Source of the DNA: an actinobacterium SCGC AAA015-D07 | GTDB taxonomy: Bacteria > Actinomycetota > Acidimicrobiia > Actinomarinales > Actinomarinaceae | Direction: 5' to 3' | Assembly (NCBI GenBank): GCA_000384495.1 | Contig: ARQR01000007.1 | Location: forward strand, 105 to 35,538 | Length of the DNA: 35,434 nucleotides | Part shown: positions 1-7,959 of the stretch, piece by piece | Layout of the letters: each line of letters begins with the position of its first letter | How positions within the stretch are numbered: position 1 is the first letter of the stretch | Program-made: the position numbers and the translations under genes | Notes under the pieces: model-generated | Databases searched by the model: none | The model's input: the letters and a program-made list of their open reading frames with translations, nothing else | Told to the model about the DNA's origin: nothing

Positions 1-1399
1 CTGGAAGCTCCTCTTCAGTAAGCTCAATTGTTTCTGCTTCTGTAATTTCTCCATTTACTACAGCCTTGACGACTGAAATGAAAAACAACAGAAATGGTAG
101 AAGTAATGTCAAAGATAAAAACATATTTAGCATTAAAGGAGTACTGATTAGTGACCACAATAAACCGAACCCTTCACCATAGATTGTTGGGTTTCCTGCA
201 TTGGCACCAGCATTCCATGAGTAACCAGAAATAATTCCGATTAATGCATTAGAAAATAATGTTAAAGACACTACAAGTTTTAATAGAAAACTAGTTAAAG
301 ATTCAAGCCTTGAAAATTTGACTTCTCTTCCAAAGATTTTAGGAATCAGATAATAAACAAATGAGATAGTAATTAATATTGCACTGAAAACATACCCATA
401 TCTAATTGCTATCTCAAAATTTGTAAGACTCAATATGGGAATGATATTTGAGAGCGAGGACACAATTTGAAAAATATTTGTTATAACAAATATTCCAAAC
501 GAGAAACTTATAAGACTATAAATTACTTTATTTTCGTCAATTCTCGTTGAAACCGTTCTAAAGAAATTTACAGCTATAGCTAGCAGTGGGAGAGACAAAC
601 TTATAGACAAGTAAAGAGATATATTTTCTATCCAATTTGGCAATACAGAACCAAAGTAAAATTTAAAATTTGACCAAGGAATGAGAAACAAGAATCCCCA
701 AAATCCTATAGATCCCAATGTTTTACTGTACAACGTAGCATTTATGCCTTTTGTAATCATGAAATGAAGTAATGATAGAAATACGAACGAATATCCGACA
801 TATATATGTGTTGAAACATACATTGAATTAATGAAAAAATTGTCGCTAAATACGACAAAATCAGCTCTATAAATTAGTAATGATATCAAATAAAAAATAC
901 TTGCACCAAAAAGATACTGACTACTAACAAACAGAGAAGCTTCTTTTTTGGCCAATATATTTAAAATAACGAGTCCAACAAAGGCAAAAAATATTAAGAT
1001 TTTAAAAATTAATGTATAACTAGTATTCCCAAAGAACAATAAACTATCAGGAAATAATATTCCTAATAATATATCGAGTGACTCCAATCCAATAACTCCC
1101 AATGAAGTTAGAAAAAAAATTGGGAATATTATTAATTTTCTTCCAAGTGTTTTTGGTAATAAGTAAACAGTTAAAAACACAATTAAAAATGAAAGCATCA
1201 AATTGTAAGTTATATGATTATTTAGTTTTTCTAAATATCCACTATTGAGAAAACTATTTTGAGGGAGTATGGCTGCAAAAATGAAATAAGCTTCTTTTGT
1301 TAATGCAATAGTTCCTAAAAGAAGCAAAAAAAGTGGAGTTAAAACAATAAAAAATTTTGAAAACGCTTGTTCATTTTTTGGAAAAATTTTTATTCTCAT
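1..1399 (-). CDS. CcoN-like heme-copper oxidase subunit I homologue lacking most ligands (partial, cut by left edge)
   Basis: The frame is open from an ATG at 1399 to the window edge: 466 residues with no stop, about 12 hydrophobic segments and an acidic cytosolic tail. An in-frame stop at 1430-1432 and no other ATG fix the start. By eye it follows cbb3 oxidase subunit I along its length: a helix around His62, a segment 158-206 ending in the N-x-M-Y...T-H198-I-Y stretch, L253-P-N-W256 matching the LPDW motif, and 349-359 YYLIPKIFGRE matching the YYLVPR.wGRE segment after the heme helix. His62 (low-spin heme) and His198 (CuB) positions are kept. The adjacent CuB His pair is replaced around N244-F-K246, and the HVH heme-ligand motif by A331-I-R333. 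It probably cannot bind the heme-copper centre. It is divergent from the bc operon. The family assignment rests on motif spacing only. Confidence 0.6.
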   Translation of the reverse strand, partial: MRIKIFPKNEQAFSKFFIVLTPLFLLLLGTIALTKEAYFIFAAILPQNSFLNSGYLEKLNNHITYNLMLSFLIVFLTVYLLPKTLGRKLIIFPIFFLTSLGVIGLESLDILLGILFPDSLLFFGNTSYTLIFKILIFFAFVGLVILNILAKKEASLFVSSQYLFGASIFYLISLLIYRADFVVFSDNFFINSMYVSTHIYVGYSFVFLSLLHFMITKGINATLYSKTLGSIGFWGFLFLIPWSNFKFYFGSVLPNWIENISLYLSISLSLPLLAIAVNFFRTVSTRIDENKVIYSLISFSFGIFVITNIFQIVSSLSNIIPILSLTNFEIAIRYGYVFSAILITISFVYYLIPKIFGREVKFSRLESLTSFLLKLVVSLTLFSNALIGIISGYSWNAGANAGNPTIYGEGFGLLWSLISTPLMLNMFLSLTLLLPFLLFFISVVKAVVNGEITEAETIELTEEELP

Positions 1400-1474
1400 T
1401 AATTTAAAAAGTAAGTACTCAATTTGACTTTACTATTAAACCATAGAAATTACTCCAATAAAATTAGTAATTTT

Positions 1475-1504
1475 TTGAAAAAGTTGGGTTATAAAATTTA
1501 TAAT
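1475..1504 (+). promoter_or_regulatory. Candidate promoter of the bc operon
   Basis: TTGAAA at 1475-1480 and TATAAT at 1499-1504 are separated by 18 bp in the 169-bp divergent intergenic region. Transcription would start near 1511 and leave a leader of about 58 nt before the TTG start at 1569, unlike the leaderless units elsewhere in the window. Seen by eye only. Confidence 0.45.
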
Positions 1505-1568
1505 ATCTAGGTAATCCTTGATAGAATAGGTATTGAAGGTTTTGAGTAAATAACGTGTTGAGGGAAAC

Positions 1569-2162
1569 TTGTTAAATTTTATATTTATTAACCGATACAA
1601 AATCGGAGTTGCTTTAATTTTTGCTGGAGTAGGTGGCATAACAATTGGAGTAATTATTGCACACTTCGCTGGATTTCCCGATGGAGAAGTAATCGATTAT
1701 TTTAATTGGATGCCTAGGGGCTGGCTAATGCAAACCATCGGACAACTAATTGCTTTTGGTGCAGGTCAATTTCTATTGATCGGAATGGCAATGCTTGCAT
1801 GGCAAGATTCTGAATTAACTTGGGCTAGAGCAACATATCTGGCATTTCTCAGTTGGATACAATTTGCACTTATATTTGGAGTATTGCCTTCTGAGTGGTT
1901 AAACCTTTCTCAAGGACCTCTTGAATGGACAAACCAAAGAGAGTTTATCAACTTTCCTCCAATTTTATTTTTAGGTAACGAAATAGGAATGAGCCTCGGA
2001 GCTCTGAAAGACATTATTCAACTTGGTATATCAGGTGGAGCATTAGTGACAGCTTTTGTAGTAGGGTATCTAATTCAAGATATCAACGAAGCAAAAGAAA
2101 GAGGAAAAACTAGAGTTTCTGATTATGGAAAACAAGTCGTGAAGGTAGGTGCTGATGGCTAA
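1569..2162 (+). CDS. Four-helix membrane protein heading the bc-complex operon
   Basis: The protein has 197 aa and starts at TTG. The choice is supported by GAGGG at 1559-1563, about 5 nt upstream. Four hydrophobic segments lie near residues 10-31, 53-78, 88-107 and 146-168, followed by a charged cytosolic tail. I recognise no family and see no heme-binding CxxCH or conserved His pair. Its 3' end overlaps or abuts the ferredoxin start, so the two are probably translationally coupled. Position suggests an accessory subunit or anchor of the quinol:cytochrome c oxidoreductase, possibly for the ferredoxin-like protein that follows. That role is inference from context. Confidence 0.75.
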   Translation: MLNFIFINRYKIGVALIFAGVGGITIGVIIAHFAGFPDGEVIDYFNWMPRGWLMQTIGQLIAFGAGQFLLIGMAMLAWQDSELTWARATYLAFLSWIQFALIFGVLPSEWLNLSQGPLEWTNQREFINFPPILFLGNEIGMSLGALKDIIQLGISGGALVTAFVVGYLIQDINEAKERGKTRVSDYGKQVVKVGADG

Positions 2163-2604
2163 ATCAGAAGTACTTATTGAAATGCCTGAATTTGAAAAAA
2201 AATACAATTTAGCCATGGTCGAAGCCGAAAAGGTCTCTTCAAGGGTAAGGCCAAAACAGTTTCTACATATTGATGAGGCAGAGTGCATTTTATGTGAAGG
2301 ATGTGTAGATATCTGTCCATGGAAATGCATACATTACTTATCAACAGAGGCTATAGAAGACTCTATAAACGTGGAAGCTCCTAACATGGAAGATAACGAA
2401 ACAGGATTCTTTGTTGTCGACGAAGAAGCCTGTACAAGATGTGCATTATGTGTTGATAGGTGCCCAACAGGGGTTATATCGCTCGGTAAGTTTGCTGGAT
2501 CATTAGCAGATGCAGCAATAAAGAATGGTGTTTATGAATCTCCATGGGATGAAGACTCAGGAGAGAGAAGTGACCGTCATGGTTATATATATGGAAGACT
2601 TTAA
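2155..2604 (+). CDS. 2[4Fe-4S] ferredoxin-like protein of the bc operon
   Basis: The protein has 149 aa. The ATG at 2155 is preferred over GTG at 2149 because AGGTAGG lies 5 nt upstream. Two classical [4Fe-4S] motifs C-x2-C-x2-C-x3-C-P are complete: C44/C47/C50/C54 and C93/C96/C99/C103. Between them is a 38-residue acidic insert, longer than in small bacterial ferredoxins. The tail beyond residue 105 is unfamiliar. No signal peptide or membrane span is visible, so it should sit on the cytoplasmic side. It overlaps the cytochrome b gene by 1 nt (TAATG). A dicluster ferredoxin inside a bc operon suggests low-potential electron exchange with the quinone-reducing side, but no partner is proven. 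Confidence 0.9.
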   Translation: MAKSEVLIEMPEFEKKYNLAMVEAEKVSSRVRPKQFLHIDEAECILCEGCVDICPWKCIHYLSTEAIEDSINVEAPNMEDNETGFFVVDEEACTRCALCVDRCPTGVISLGKFAGSLADAAIKNGVYESPWDEDSGERSDRHGYIYGRL

Positions 2605-3383
2605 TGAAAAACGAAAAAATTAAATTTAGAGATCGATTAAAAGATATTAGTTCAGGACTTGGAGAGTCTTTAAAAGAAAGTACGCTTTGGGGAAGTATTT
2701 TTAGACCAGGATCTCCATTTAGAAAAGGTTATTCAGATAGTCCAAGAAATAGATCATATGTTGTTATGAATAATGTTTTGTATCACCTCCATCCAGTAAA
2801 AGTAAAAAGACATGGTGTTAGATTGTCATATACACTTTGCTTAGGAGGATTAAGCTTCTTTACATTTATCGTTTTGACTATAACTGGTATTTGGTTGATG
2901 TTTTATTTTAGACCTACAGAAATGGCATATGTTGATATCCAATCTTTACAAACAAGTATTGCGTTTGGATCTCTAGTTAGAAATATGCACAGGTGGGCGG
3001 CTCATATAATGGTGTTAGTAGTGTTTCTTCACATGTCTCGAGTTTTTTATCATGGGGCGTACAAAGCACCGAGAGAGTTTAACTGGGTGATCGGAGTTAT
3101 ATTATTACTTTTAACACTTCTACTTTCATTTACTGGCTATCTACTTCCATGGGACCAGTTGGCAATTTGGGCTGTGACCGTGGGTGGAAACATGGCAGGT
3201 TATACTCCCGTTTTTGGTGCTCAAGTTAAGTTTGCGTTATTTGCAGGACTAGAGGCTACTGAAGCAACACTTCTGAGATTTTATGTTTTACATGTTCTAT
3301 TTTTTCCTTTCATCATTGTAATTTTTATGGCAATTCATTTCTGGCGAGTAAGAAAGGATGGAGGGATCTCAGGTCCTCTTTAG
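2604..3383 (+). CDS. Cytochrome b, b6-type N-terminal (heme-binding) subunit
   Basis: This 259-aa protein corresponds to cytochrome b6 plus an extra N-terminal region of about 50 residues. It carries the transmembrane heme b pairs. H129 and H143 are separated by 13 residues on helix B, and H230 and H245 by 14 on helix D; the 14-residue spacing is the b6f/Firmicutes pattern. C79 in a C-L-G-G context matches the Cys that covalently binds heme ci (c') in cytochrome b6 and its Gram-positive relatives. The protein ends GGISGPL, as b6 proteins do, so cytochrome b is split and the C-terminal half is the next gene. It oxidises and reduces membrane quinone, probably menaquinone. Its start overlaps the ferredoxin stop by 1 nt. 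Confidence 0.93.
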   Translation: MKNEKIKFRDRLKDISSGLGESLKESTLWGSIFRPGSPFRKGYSDSPRNRSYVVMNNVLYHLHPVKVKRHGVRLSYTLCLGGLSFFTFIVLTITGIWLMFYFRPTEMAYVDIQSLQTSIAFGSLVRNMHRWAAHIMVLVVFLHMSRVFYHGAYKAPREFNWVIGVILLLLTLLLSFTGYLLPWDQLAIWAVTVGGNMAGYTPVFGAQVKFALFAGLEATEATLLRFYVLHVLFFPFIIVIFMAIHFWRVRKDGGISGPL

Positions 3384-3389
3384 ATATAT

Positions 3390-4304
3390 ATGGTTGATAT
3401 TCCAGAACATTTATTATTAAAAACTGCTGAAGCAAGAGCTAAGGCCTTAGGTATTTCGGTTGAACAAGCATTAGCTGAAATGAGAGGTGAAGCTGAGCCT
3501 ACCAAAATTGAGAAAGAACCAGATGTTATTGAAGTTACTCCAATTGAAGTAGAAGTCAAAGAAACACCAGCACCAGCAGCTGAAGTCAAAGAAACACCAG
3601 CACCAGCAGCTGAAGTCAAAGAAACACCAGCACCAGCAGCTGAAGTCAAAGAAACACCAGCACCAGCAGCTGAAGTTAAAGAAACACCAGCACCAGCAGC
3701 TGCAGTAAAAGAAGCACCGGCTCCTGCACCTGAAAAATCAAACGGACAGGTACCTACTGAAGTAGATTTTGCACCTGAAACAAAAGTAACACAAAGGTTG
3801 CTTACGGTCGTCAAAGCAAAACCAATACAAAAACCAACTTCTGAACCAGTTGATAAAGTAAACACATGGCCTCATTTAATGTTGCCAGAGTTTATTTCAT
3901 TAATGGCAATGACAGCTTTTTTAATTTTTATAAGTGCAATTTTGCAGGCTCCTTTATTAGAAGAAGCAAATCCAAACATTACCCCAAACCCTGCAAAAGC
4001 ACCATGGTACTTTTTAGGACTACAAGAATTACTCTCCTATTGGGATCCACAAATCGCAGGTGTGATGATACCTCTTCTAATTGGTGTTGCAGCATTTATG
4101 GCAATTCCATATATTGATCGAAATAAAGAAAATAAGCCTTCAAAAAGAAAATATGCAATAATGTTGTGGACCTTTTTTCTGGCAGGTGCTGGAACATTAA
4201 GTCTTATAGGTATTTTATTTAGAGGCCCAGGTTGGAACTGGACGTATCCATGGATTGATGGTGTATGGTTCGATGACTTACTTGACTGGGTCCATTTCGA
4301 ATGA
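3390..4304 (+). CDS. Cytochrome b C-terminal (subunit IV/PetD-like) with repetitive N-terminal extension
   Basis: The protein has 304 aa against about 160 for PetD. Residues 1-34 form a soluble helical segment beginning IPEHLLLK; I recall similar starts on several acidimicrobial proteins. Residues 55-114 are six decapeptide repeats rich in Pro, Ala and Glu. The conserved part runs from about 158 to the end: three membrane helices (168-187, 222-240, 255-277) and the Qo-site motif A204-P-W-Y207 followed by FLGLQELL, the variant of PEWY seen in many bacterial split cytochromes b. It pairs with the upstream b6-type subunit to complete the quinol-oxidising core. The start is 6 nt after the previous stop, and the end overlaps the Rieske start by 4 nt (ATGA). 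Confidence 0.92.
   Translation: MVDIPEHLLLKTAEARAKALGISVEQALAEMRGEAEPTKIEKEPDVIEVTPIEVEVKETPAPAAEVKETPAPAAEVKETPAPAAEVKETPAPAAEVKETPAPAAAVKEAPAPAPEKSNGQVPTEVDFAPETKVTQRLLTVVKAKPIQKPTSEPVDKVNTWPHLMLPEFISLMAMTAFLIFISAILQAPLLEEANPNITPNPAKAPWYFLGLQELLSYWDPQIAGVMIPLLIGVAAFMAIPYIDRNKENKPSKRKYAIMLWTFFLAGAGTLSLIGILFRGPGWNWTYPWIDGVWFDDLLDWVHFE
3552..3731 (+). repeat. Tandem 30-bp in-frame minisatellite
   Basis: Five units of 30 bp run from 3552 to 3701. Units 1-4 are identical and unit 5 differs by one C-to-T change. A degenerate sixth unit spans 3702-3731. Each unit encodes ten residues (E-V-K-E-T-P-A-P-A-A). The near identity implies recent duplication or slippage. Confidence 0.97.
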
Positions 4305-5179
4305 CTCTTGTTGAGCTTTCATTTATTGCAATTGCATTTATTGGTGTCTTTGGTGTAATTGGAATTGCAGCTGTAGTAACTGGAAGAACCCCAAAAGCTG
4401 TAACAAAAAGATTAAATTGGAAAAAGAATTTAGACAAAAAAGCTTTAAAAGTTGATAAATCTCAAACAAATTTTCTAGCTCCAGATGAACCAGATTTCGA
4501 AGAAGAAAACGTATCTGAAGATAATGAACAAGAGGAAGAAGAAATTCAAACCGATGGATCCATTGCAATAAAAGAAGAAATAATTTACGAAGAAATTTCA
4601 GAGGAAGAAGCTGGAATGACTCGTAGACAATTTTTGGGTAAAGCCCTTGGAATCACGTTTGGAGCATTTGCTGGTATACAATTAATTTCTTGGCTTGGAT
4701 TCTTCTATCCAAAAGTTTCTGGAGGTTTTGGATCTAAAATAGATGCTGGTAGGGTTGATGATCTTAAAGATCAAATTTTCCAGTCAGATGGTTCAGTTAT
4801 TCCTGCATTCATCCCAGAAGCAAGAGCTTATGTCTTACCATTTGATGACAATGGCAACTCTCAGTTTTCTGATAGTGGAACTATTGCAGACGGTTTAGTT
4901 GCTGTTTATCAACGATGTGTTCATTTAGGTTGCCGTGTTCCATGGTGTAATACTTCACAAGGATTTGAATGTCCATGTCATGGTTCAAAATACAATATGG
5001 TTGGTGAGTACTACGCAGGTCCTGCTCCACGAAACTTAGATAGATTTATTGTAAGTGTTTCAGGAGGAAAATTAATTATTGACACAGGATCAGTCATTGA
5101 GTCACCTCGAGCTGATGGTATGTCTGTGAAATATCCACAAGGACTTTCATGTATCACAATCGCAGAGACTGAGGAATAA
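4301..5179 (+). CDS. Rieske iron-sulfur protein with additional N-terminal helix and internal Tat motif
   Basis: The protein has 292 aa. Helix 1 spans residues 5-27, followed by a basic patch and a strongly acidic linker (61-104). The Tat-like motif T107-R-R-Q-F-L-G precedes helix 2 (117-136), then comes the periplasmic Rieske domain. Cluster ligands are C206 and H208 in C-x-H-x-G-C211 and C224 and H227 in C-P-C226-H-G; C211/C226 would be the conserved disulfide. It takes the first electron from quinol and passes it to the cytochrome c subunit. The two-helix topology with a twin-arginine before the last helix recalls actinobacterial QcrA, which has three helices. The ATG overlaps the upstream stop (ATGA). 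Confidence 0.95.
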   Translation: MTLVELSFIAIAFIGVFGVIGIAAVVTGRTPKAVTKRLNWKKNLDKKALKVDKSQTNFLAPDEPDFEEENVSEDNEQEEEEIQTDGSIAIKEEIIYEEISEEEAGMTRRQFLGKALGITFGAFAGIQLISWLGFFYPKVSGGFGSKIDAGRVDDLKDQIFQSDGSVIPAFIPEARAYVLPFDDNGNSQFSDSGTIADGLVAVYQRCVHLGCRVPWCNTSQGFECPCHGSKYNMVGEYYAGPAPRNLDRFIVSVSGGKLIIDTGSVIESPRADGMSVKYPQGLSCITIAETEE

Positions 5180-5180
5180 A

Positions 5181-6605
5181 ATGAATAGCTCGTTTTTCAT
5201 AACATTAATCGCGTTAGCAGTGGTTGGTGCAATAGCTTATTTTTCTGCAGTTGGTTTTCGTGGTGCAGGAAAAATCAAAAAAGTACCGAGAAATTTACAA
5301 AAATATCTTCCAGATGATGAATTAGAGACTACTCACCTTGATAAAACATTATCAATAGCAGTTGTGCTAGCTTCTTTACTTACAATTATGATTCCACTTT
5401 ATTATCTCGGTGAACCAGCGAGACAAGAAAGTTTTGTAGAGGAGTTTGACGATGTTTCAGTTGAAAGAGGGCACCATCTTTACGAAGAGTTTGGGTGTGG
5501 AAACTGCCATGGAGTAGATGGAAGTGGTGGAGCAGCTTCATATGTTGAAAAAAGAAGTGGTGTCAGTGTTACATGGGTAGCCCCTGCAATAAACAATGTG
5601 TTTTATAGATATGATGATGAAGAAGTAAGATATTGGCTTATATACGGTAGAGCAAACTCACCTATGCCAGCTTGGGGTCTAAAAGGCGGAGGTCCAATGA
5701 ATGATGGACAGCTTGACGACTTAATAGAGTATTTGCATTATTTTCAAATTCCACAAAGTGAAGAACTTCAACAAATTGAACAAAATATAAACTCATCTTT
5801 GCTGCGAATTGAAAATTCTGATTTACAAGTTGAAAGTGAGATTAATAAACAACATGAACTTATTGACAACATTAAGGCAGCTCCGGAAAGATTACCTGTT
5901 GCGATTGAAGCTGTTGAAATTGTCTCTGCCATCCTAGCAAGGCAGAACGGAATCGATACCGATGAAGATGGGCTTTTTGATTCTGTAGAAACAGATATAT
6001 CAGTTTATAGTGAAAGTGTTGCAGATGTTTTGGGGACTGCAATTTTAAATCTAAACCCAGATGAAGAAGAATCAACTCCAGGAAGAAAAGATGCATCAGT
6101 CGTTAGGGGATACCTTTCTGACCTCGAAACGAGTGTTATTAATCTAGGAATACTTACTGATGGTTATGACAAATTTATGGAGGAAGCAGAAAAAGGTTTA
6201 GCATTTCTTGAAAATGCCTACGAACAAAAATTATGGCTCATTGATTTCCAAGATATTGCAGATTCAACTTTTGATGGAGATTATGACAAAGCAACAAGAG
6301 CAGTAGGAATATTTAATGCATATTGTGCGAGATGTCACACTGCTGGTTACTCTGCAGGAGCTGCATATACAAAAACAATTGGTTCTGGAGGTTTAGGTCC
6401 TGCATTAAAAGGTGGACGAGTAAATATTCAGTTTAAAGAGAGAGATGACTTCATCGATTTTATTATTAATGGCTCTGTCAATGGTAAAGGTTATGGAGTC
6501 AATGGAGTTGGTGGAGGAAAAATGCCAGGATTTGGTGCGGTACTTCCACAGTCAGATATAGAATTGGTTATAGATTATTTGAGAGGAATGACACCTGATG
6601 CGTGA
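5181..6605 (+). CDS. Membrane-anchored diheme cytochrome c with long central insert
   Basis: This 474-aa protein starts 1 nt after the Rieske stop, with GAGGAA just upstream. Membrane segments lie near 5-22 and 57-75. Cytochrome c domain 1 has C106-G-N-C109-H110 and a likely axial Met162 in PMPAW. Domain 2 has C382-A-R-C385-H386 and likely Met448 in KMPGFG. Between them, residues 195-375 are mostly charged helix or coiled coil and include D259-x-D261-x-D263-G-L-F-D267, a calcium-loop motif as in thrombospondin type 3 or EF-hand repeats. Diheme c subunits that replace cytochrome c1 and carry electrons directly to an oxidase are typical of actinobacteria (QcrC). The insert is much longer than usual. 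Confidence 0.92.
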   Translation: MNSSFFITLIALAVVGAIAYFSAVGFRGAGKIKKVPRNLQKYLPDDELETTHLDKTLSIAVVLASLLTIMIPLYYLGEPARQESFVEEFDDVSVERGHHLYEEFGCGNCHGVDGSGGAASYVEKRSGVSVTWVAPAINNVFYRYDDEEVRYWLIYGRANSPMPAWGLKGGGPMNDGQLDDLIEYLHYFQIPQSEELQQIEQNINSSLLRIENSDLQVESEINKQHELIDNIKAAPERLPVAIEAVEIVSAILARQNGIDTDEDGLFDSVETDISVYSESVADVLGTAILNLNPDEEESTPGRKDASVVRGYLSDLETSVINLGILTDGYDKFMEEAEKGLAFLENAYEQKLWLIDFQDIADSTFDGDYDKATRAVGIFNAYCARCHTAGYSAGAAYTKTIGSGGLGPALKGGRVNIQFKERDDFIDFIINGSVNGKGYGVNGVGGGKMPGFGAVLPQSDIELVIDYLRGMTPDA

Positions 6606-6966
6606 GATAATGAGAACCCTGTTGTCATCTAATTTGACATTTACTGGAATTTTCCTTTTTGTTTTTTTTGTTCTCTCATTTTTTGGATCAACTTTTATTT
6701 TGAACGCAACAAACTTAGGTAGAAGACTTGGTTTCCTTGTTGTTGGAGCTGCAACTTTTGGTTGGCTAGTTATTAATTCATTTCTGTTTATACTTTATGC
6801 TCCTAGGGGCCCAGCCCCATCATCGATAGATGGTCTAAACGCTCTAGAAATTAGAATTATTCCAATTACTTATTTTGCTGGATCTTTAATACTTTTTATT
6901 ATGTTTATGCTTGCTTTAAATAGATACGAACAAGAAGAAAAAGATACAGAAGAAACAAATAGTTAA
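6598..6966 (+). CDS. Small three-helix membrane protein closing the bc operon
   Basis: The protein has 122 aa, or 118 if the in-frame ATG at 6610 is used. It overlaps the cytochrome c gene by 8 nt. Three hydrophobic segments lie near 13-35, 43-67 and 85-107; the tail is highly charged. I recognise no family. Overlap and co-orientation make a structural or assembly subunit of the bc complex the simplest reading, by analogy with small subunits of actinobacterial supercomplexes. No catalytic motif is visible. Confidence 0.8.
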   Translation: MREIMRTLLSSNLTFTGIFLFVFFVLSFFGSTFILNATNLGRRLGFLVVGAATFGWLVINSFLFILYAPRGPAPSSIDGLNALEIRIIPITYFAGSLILFIMFMLALNRYEQEEKDTEETNS

Positions 6967-6995
6967 TCTCGATTAGCGTATATCCCTTTCATGAA

Positions 6996-7001
6996 TAGAA
7001 T
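6996..7001 (+). promoter_or_regulatory. -10 element (TAGAAT), leaderless
   Basis: The hexamer lies 6 nt before the ATG at 7008, placing the predicted transcription start on the start codon. Confidence 0.45.
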
Positions 7002-7007
7002 CGTTAT

Positions 7008-7955
7008 ATGGAATTTATAGTATCAATTGTAAGAAGCGTAATATTATTTGGTCTTCTAATTTTTATTGCGTTTAGAATATTCAGAATCTTAAGACCATTC
7101 GAAAAAGGATTGGTTGAAAGATTTGGAAAGTATAATCGTGAAGCAACCGCAGGACTAAACATTGTAATTCCTGGGATTGAAAAATTAATCATCGTAGACA
7201 TGAGGGAACAAGTTATCGATGTTCCACCACAAGAAGTTATTACAAAAGACAACGTCACAATTACTGTTGATGCAGTCATTTATTATGAACCAACTGATCC
7301 TAAAAAACTTGTATATAACGTCGGAGATTTTATCACTGCAGCAACAAAATTAGCACAAACCAACCTAAGAAACGTGGTTGGTGATCTTGAATTAGACGCT
7401 GCTTTAACTTCAAGAGAGACTATTAATACATCTTTAAAATTGATCCTCGATGAAGCAACAGATAAATGGGGTACTAGAGTTGTTCGTGTTGAAATTCAAA
7501 GAATTGATCCACCTCAAGATGTTCAAGATGCAATGAATAAAGTTATGAAAGCTGAGAGGGATAGAAGAGCTGCTGTTACTGAAGCTGAAGGTGAAAAAAG
7601 AGCTGCAATTTTGACAGCAGAAGGTGAAAGAGAGTCACAAATTTTAAGTGCTCAAGGTGAAGCTGAAGCATTAAAACAAGTTGCCGATGCTGAAAAGTAT
7701 GAAAGAGTAGTTACAGCAGAAGGTGAAGCTGAAGCTATATTAAAAGTTTTCAATGCAATTCATGAAGGTGATCCTTCAAACGATTTGATAGCAATTAAAT
7801 ATCTAGAATCTCTTGAAAAAGTTGCTGATGGAAATGCTACAAAAATATTTTTGCCAGCAAATTTATCTGCAACTTTGGGCAGTATTGGAGCAATTTCAGA
7901 ATTGTTCAAGGATGAAAACAAAGATTCCACTGAATCTGAAGATAAAGAAGAGTAA
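7008..7955 (+). CDS. SPFH/band 7 (stomatin/slipin-like) membrane protein
   Basis: The protein has 315 aa with one N-terminal helix (about 6-27), then the SPFH domain starting at [14 protein letters not shown], and a long Ala/Glu-rich coiled coil (about 180-250) with repeated E-G-E-A/K-R segments. The tail is acidic. Such proteins oligomerise at the membrane, organise microdomains and often control membrane proteases. No NfeD or FtsH gene lies next to it here. It appears to be a single-gene unit and ends 4 bp from the convergent nucleoside hydrolase. Confidence 0.93.
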   Translation: MEFIVSIVRSVILFGLLIFIAFRIFRILRPFEKGLVERFGKYNREATAGLNIVIPGIEKLIIVDMREQVIDVPPQEVITKDNVTITVDAVIYYEPTDPKKLVYNVGDFITAATKLAQTNLRNVVGDLELDAALTSRETINTSLKLILDEATDKWGTRVVRVEIQRIDPPQDVQDAMNKVMKAERDRRAAVTEAEGEKRAAILTAEGERESQILSAQGEAEALKQVADAEKYERVVTAEGEAEAILKVFNAIHEGDPSNDLIAIKYLESLEKVADGNATKIFLPANLSATLGSIGAISELFKDENKDSTESEDKEE

Positions 7956-7959
7956 CAGA

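Noticed and set aside
1436..1639. 67-aa minus-strand frame in the divergent promoter region
   Set aside because: Lies across the bc operon promoter and start, has low-complexity composition and no family resemblance or ribosome binding site.
3552..3731. Tandem repeats as a CRISPR array
   Set aside because: The units are contiguous with no spacers, stay in frame and encode a Pro/Ala-rich peptide.
3380..3865. 161-aa open frame on the minus strand with Gly/Ala/Ser repeats
   Set aside because: It is the antisense image of the 30-bp repeat in the subunit-IV-like gene; removing stops in one frame opens the other. No start signal.
6964..6975. Inverted repeat TAATC-tc-GATTA as terminator of the bc operon
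   Set aside because: The stem is only 5 bp, AT-rich and not followed by a T-run; no convincing intrinsic terminator was found here or at the other gene ends.
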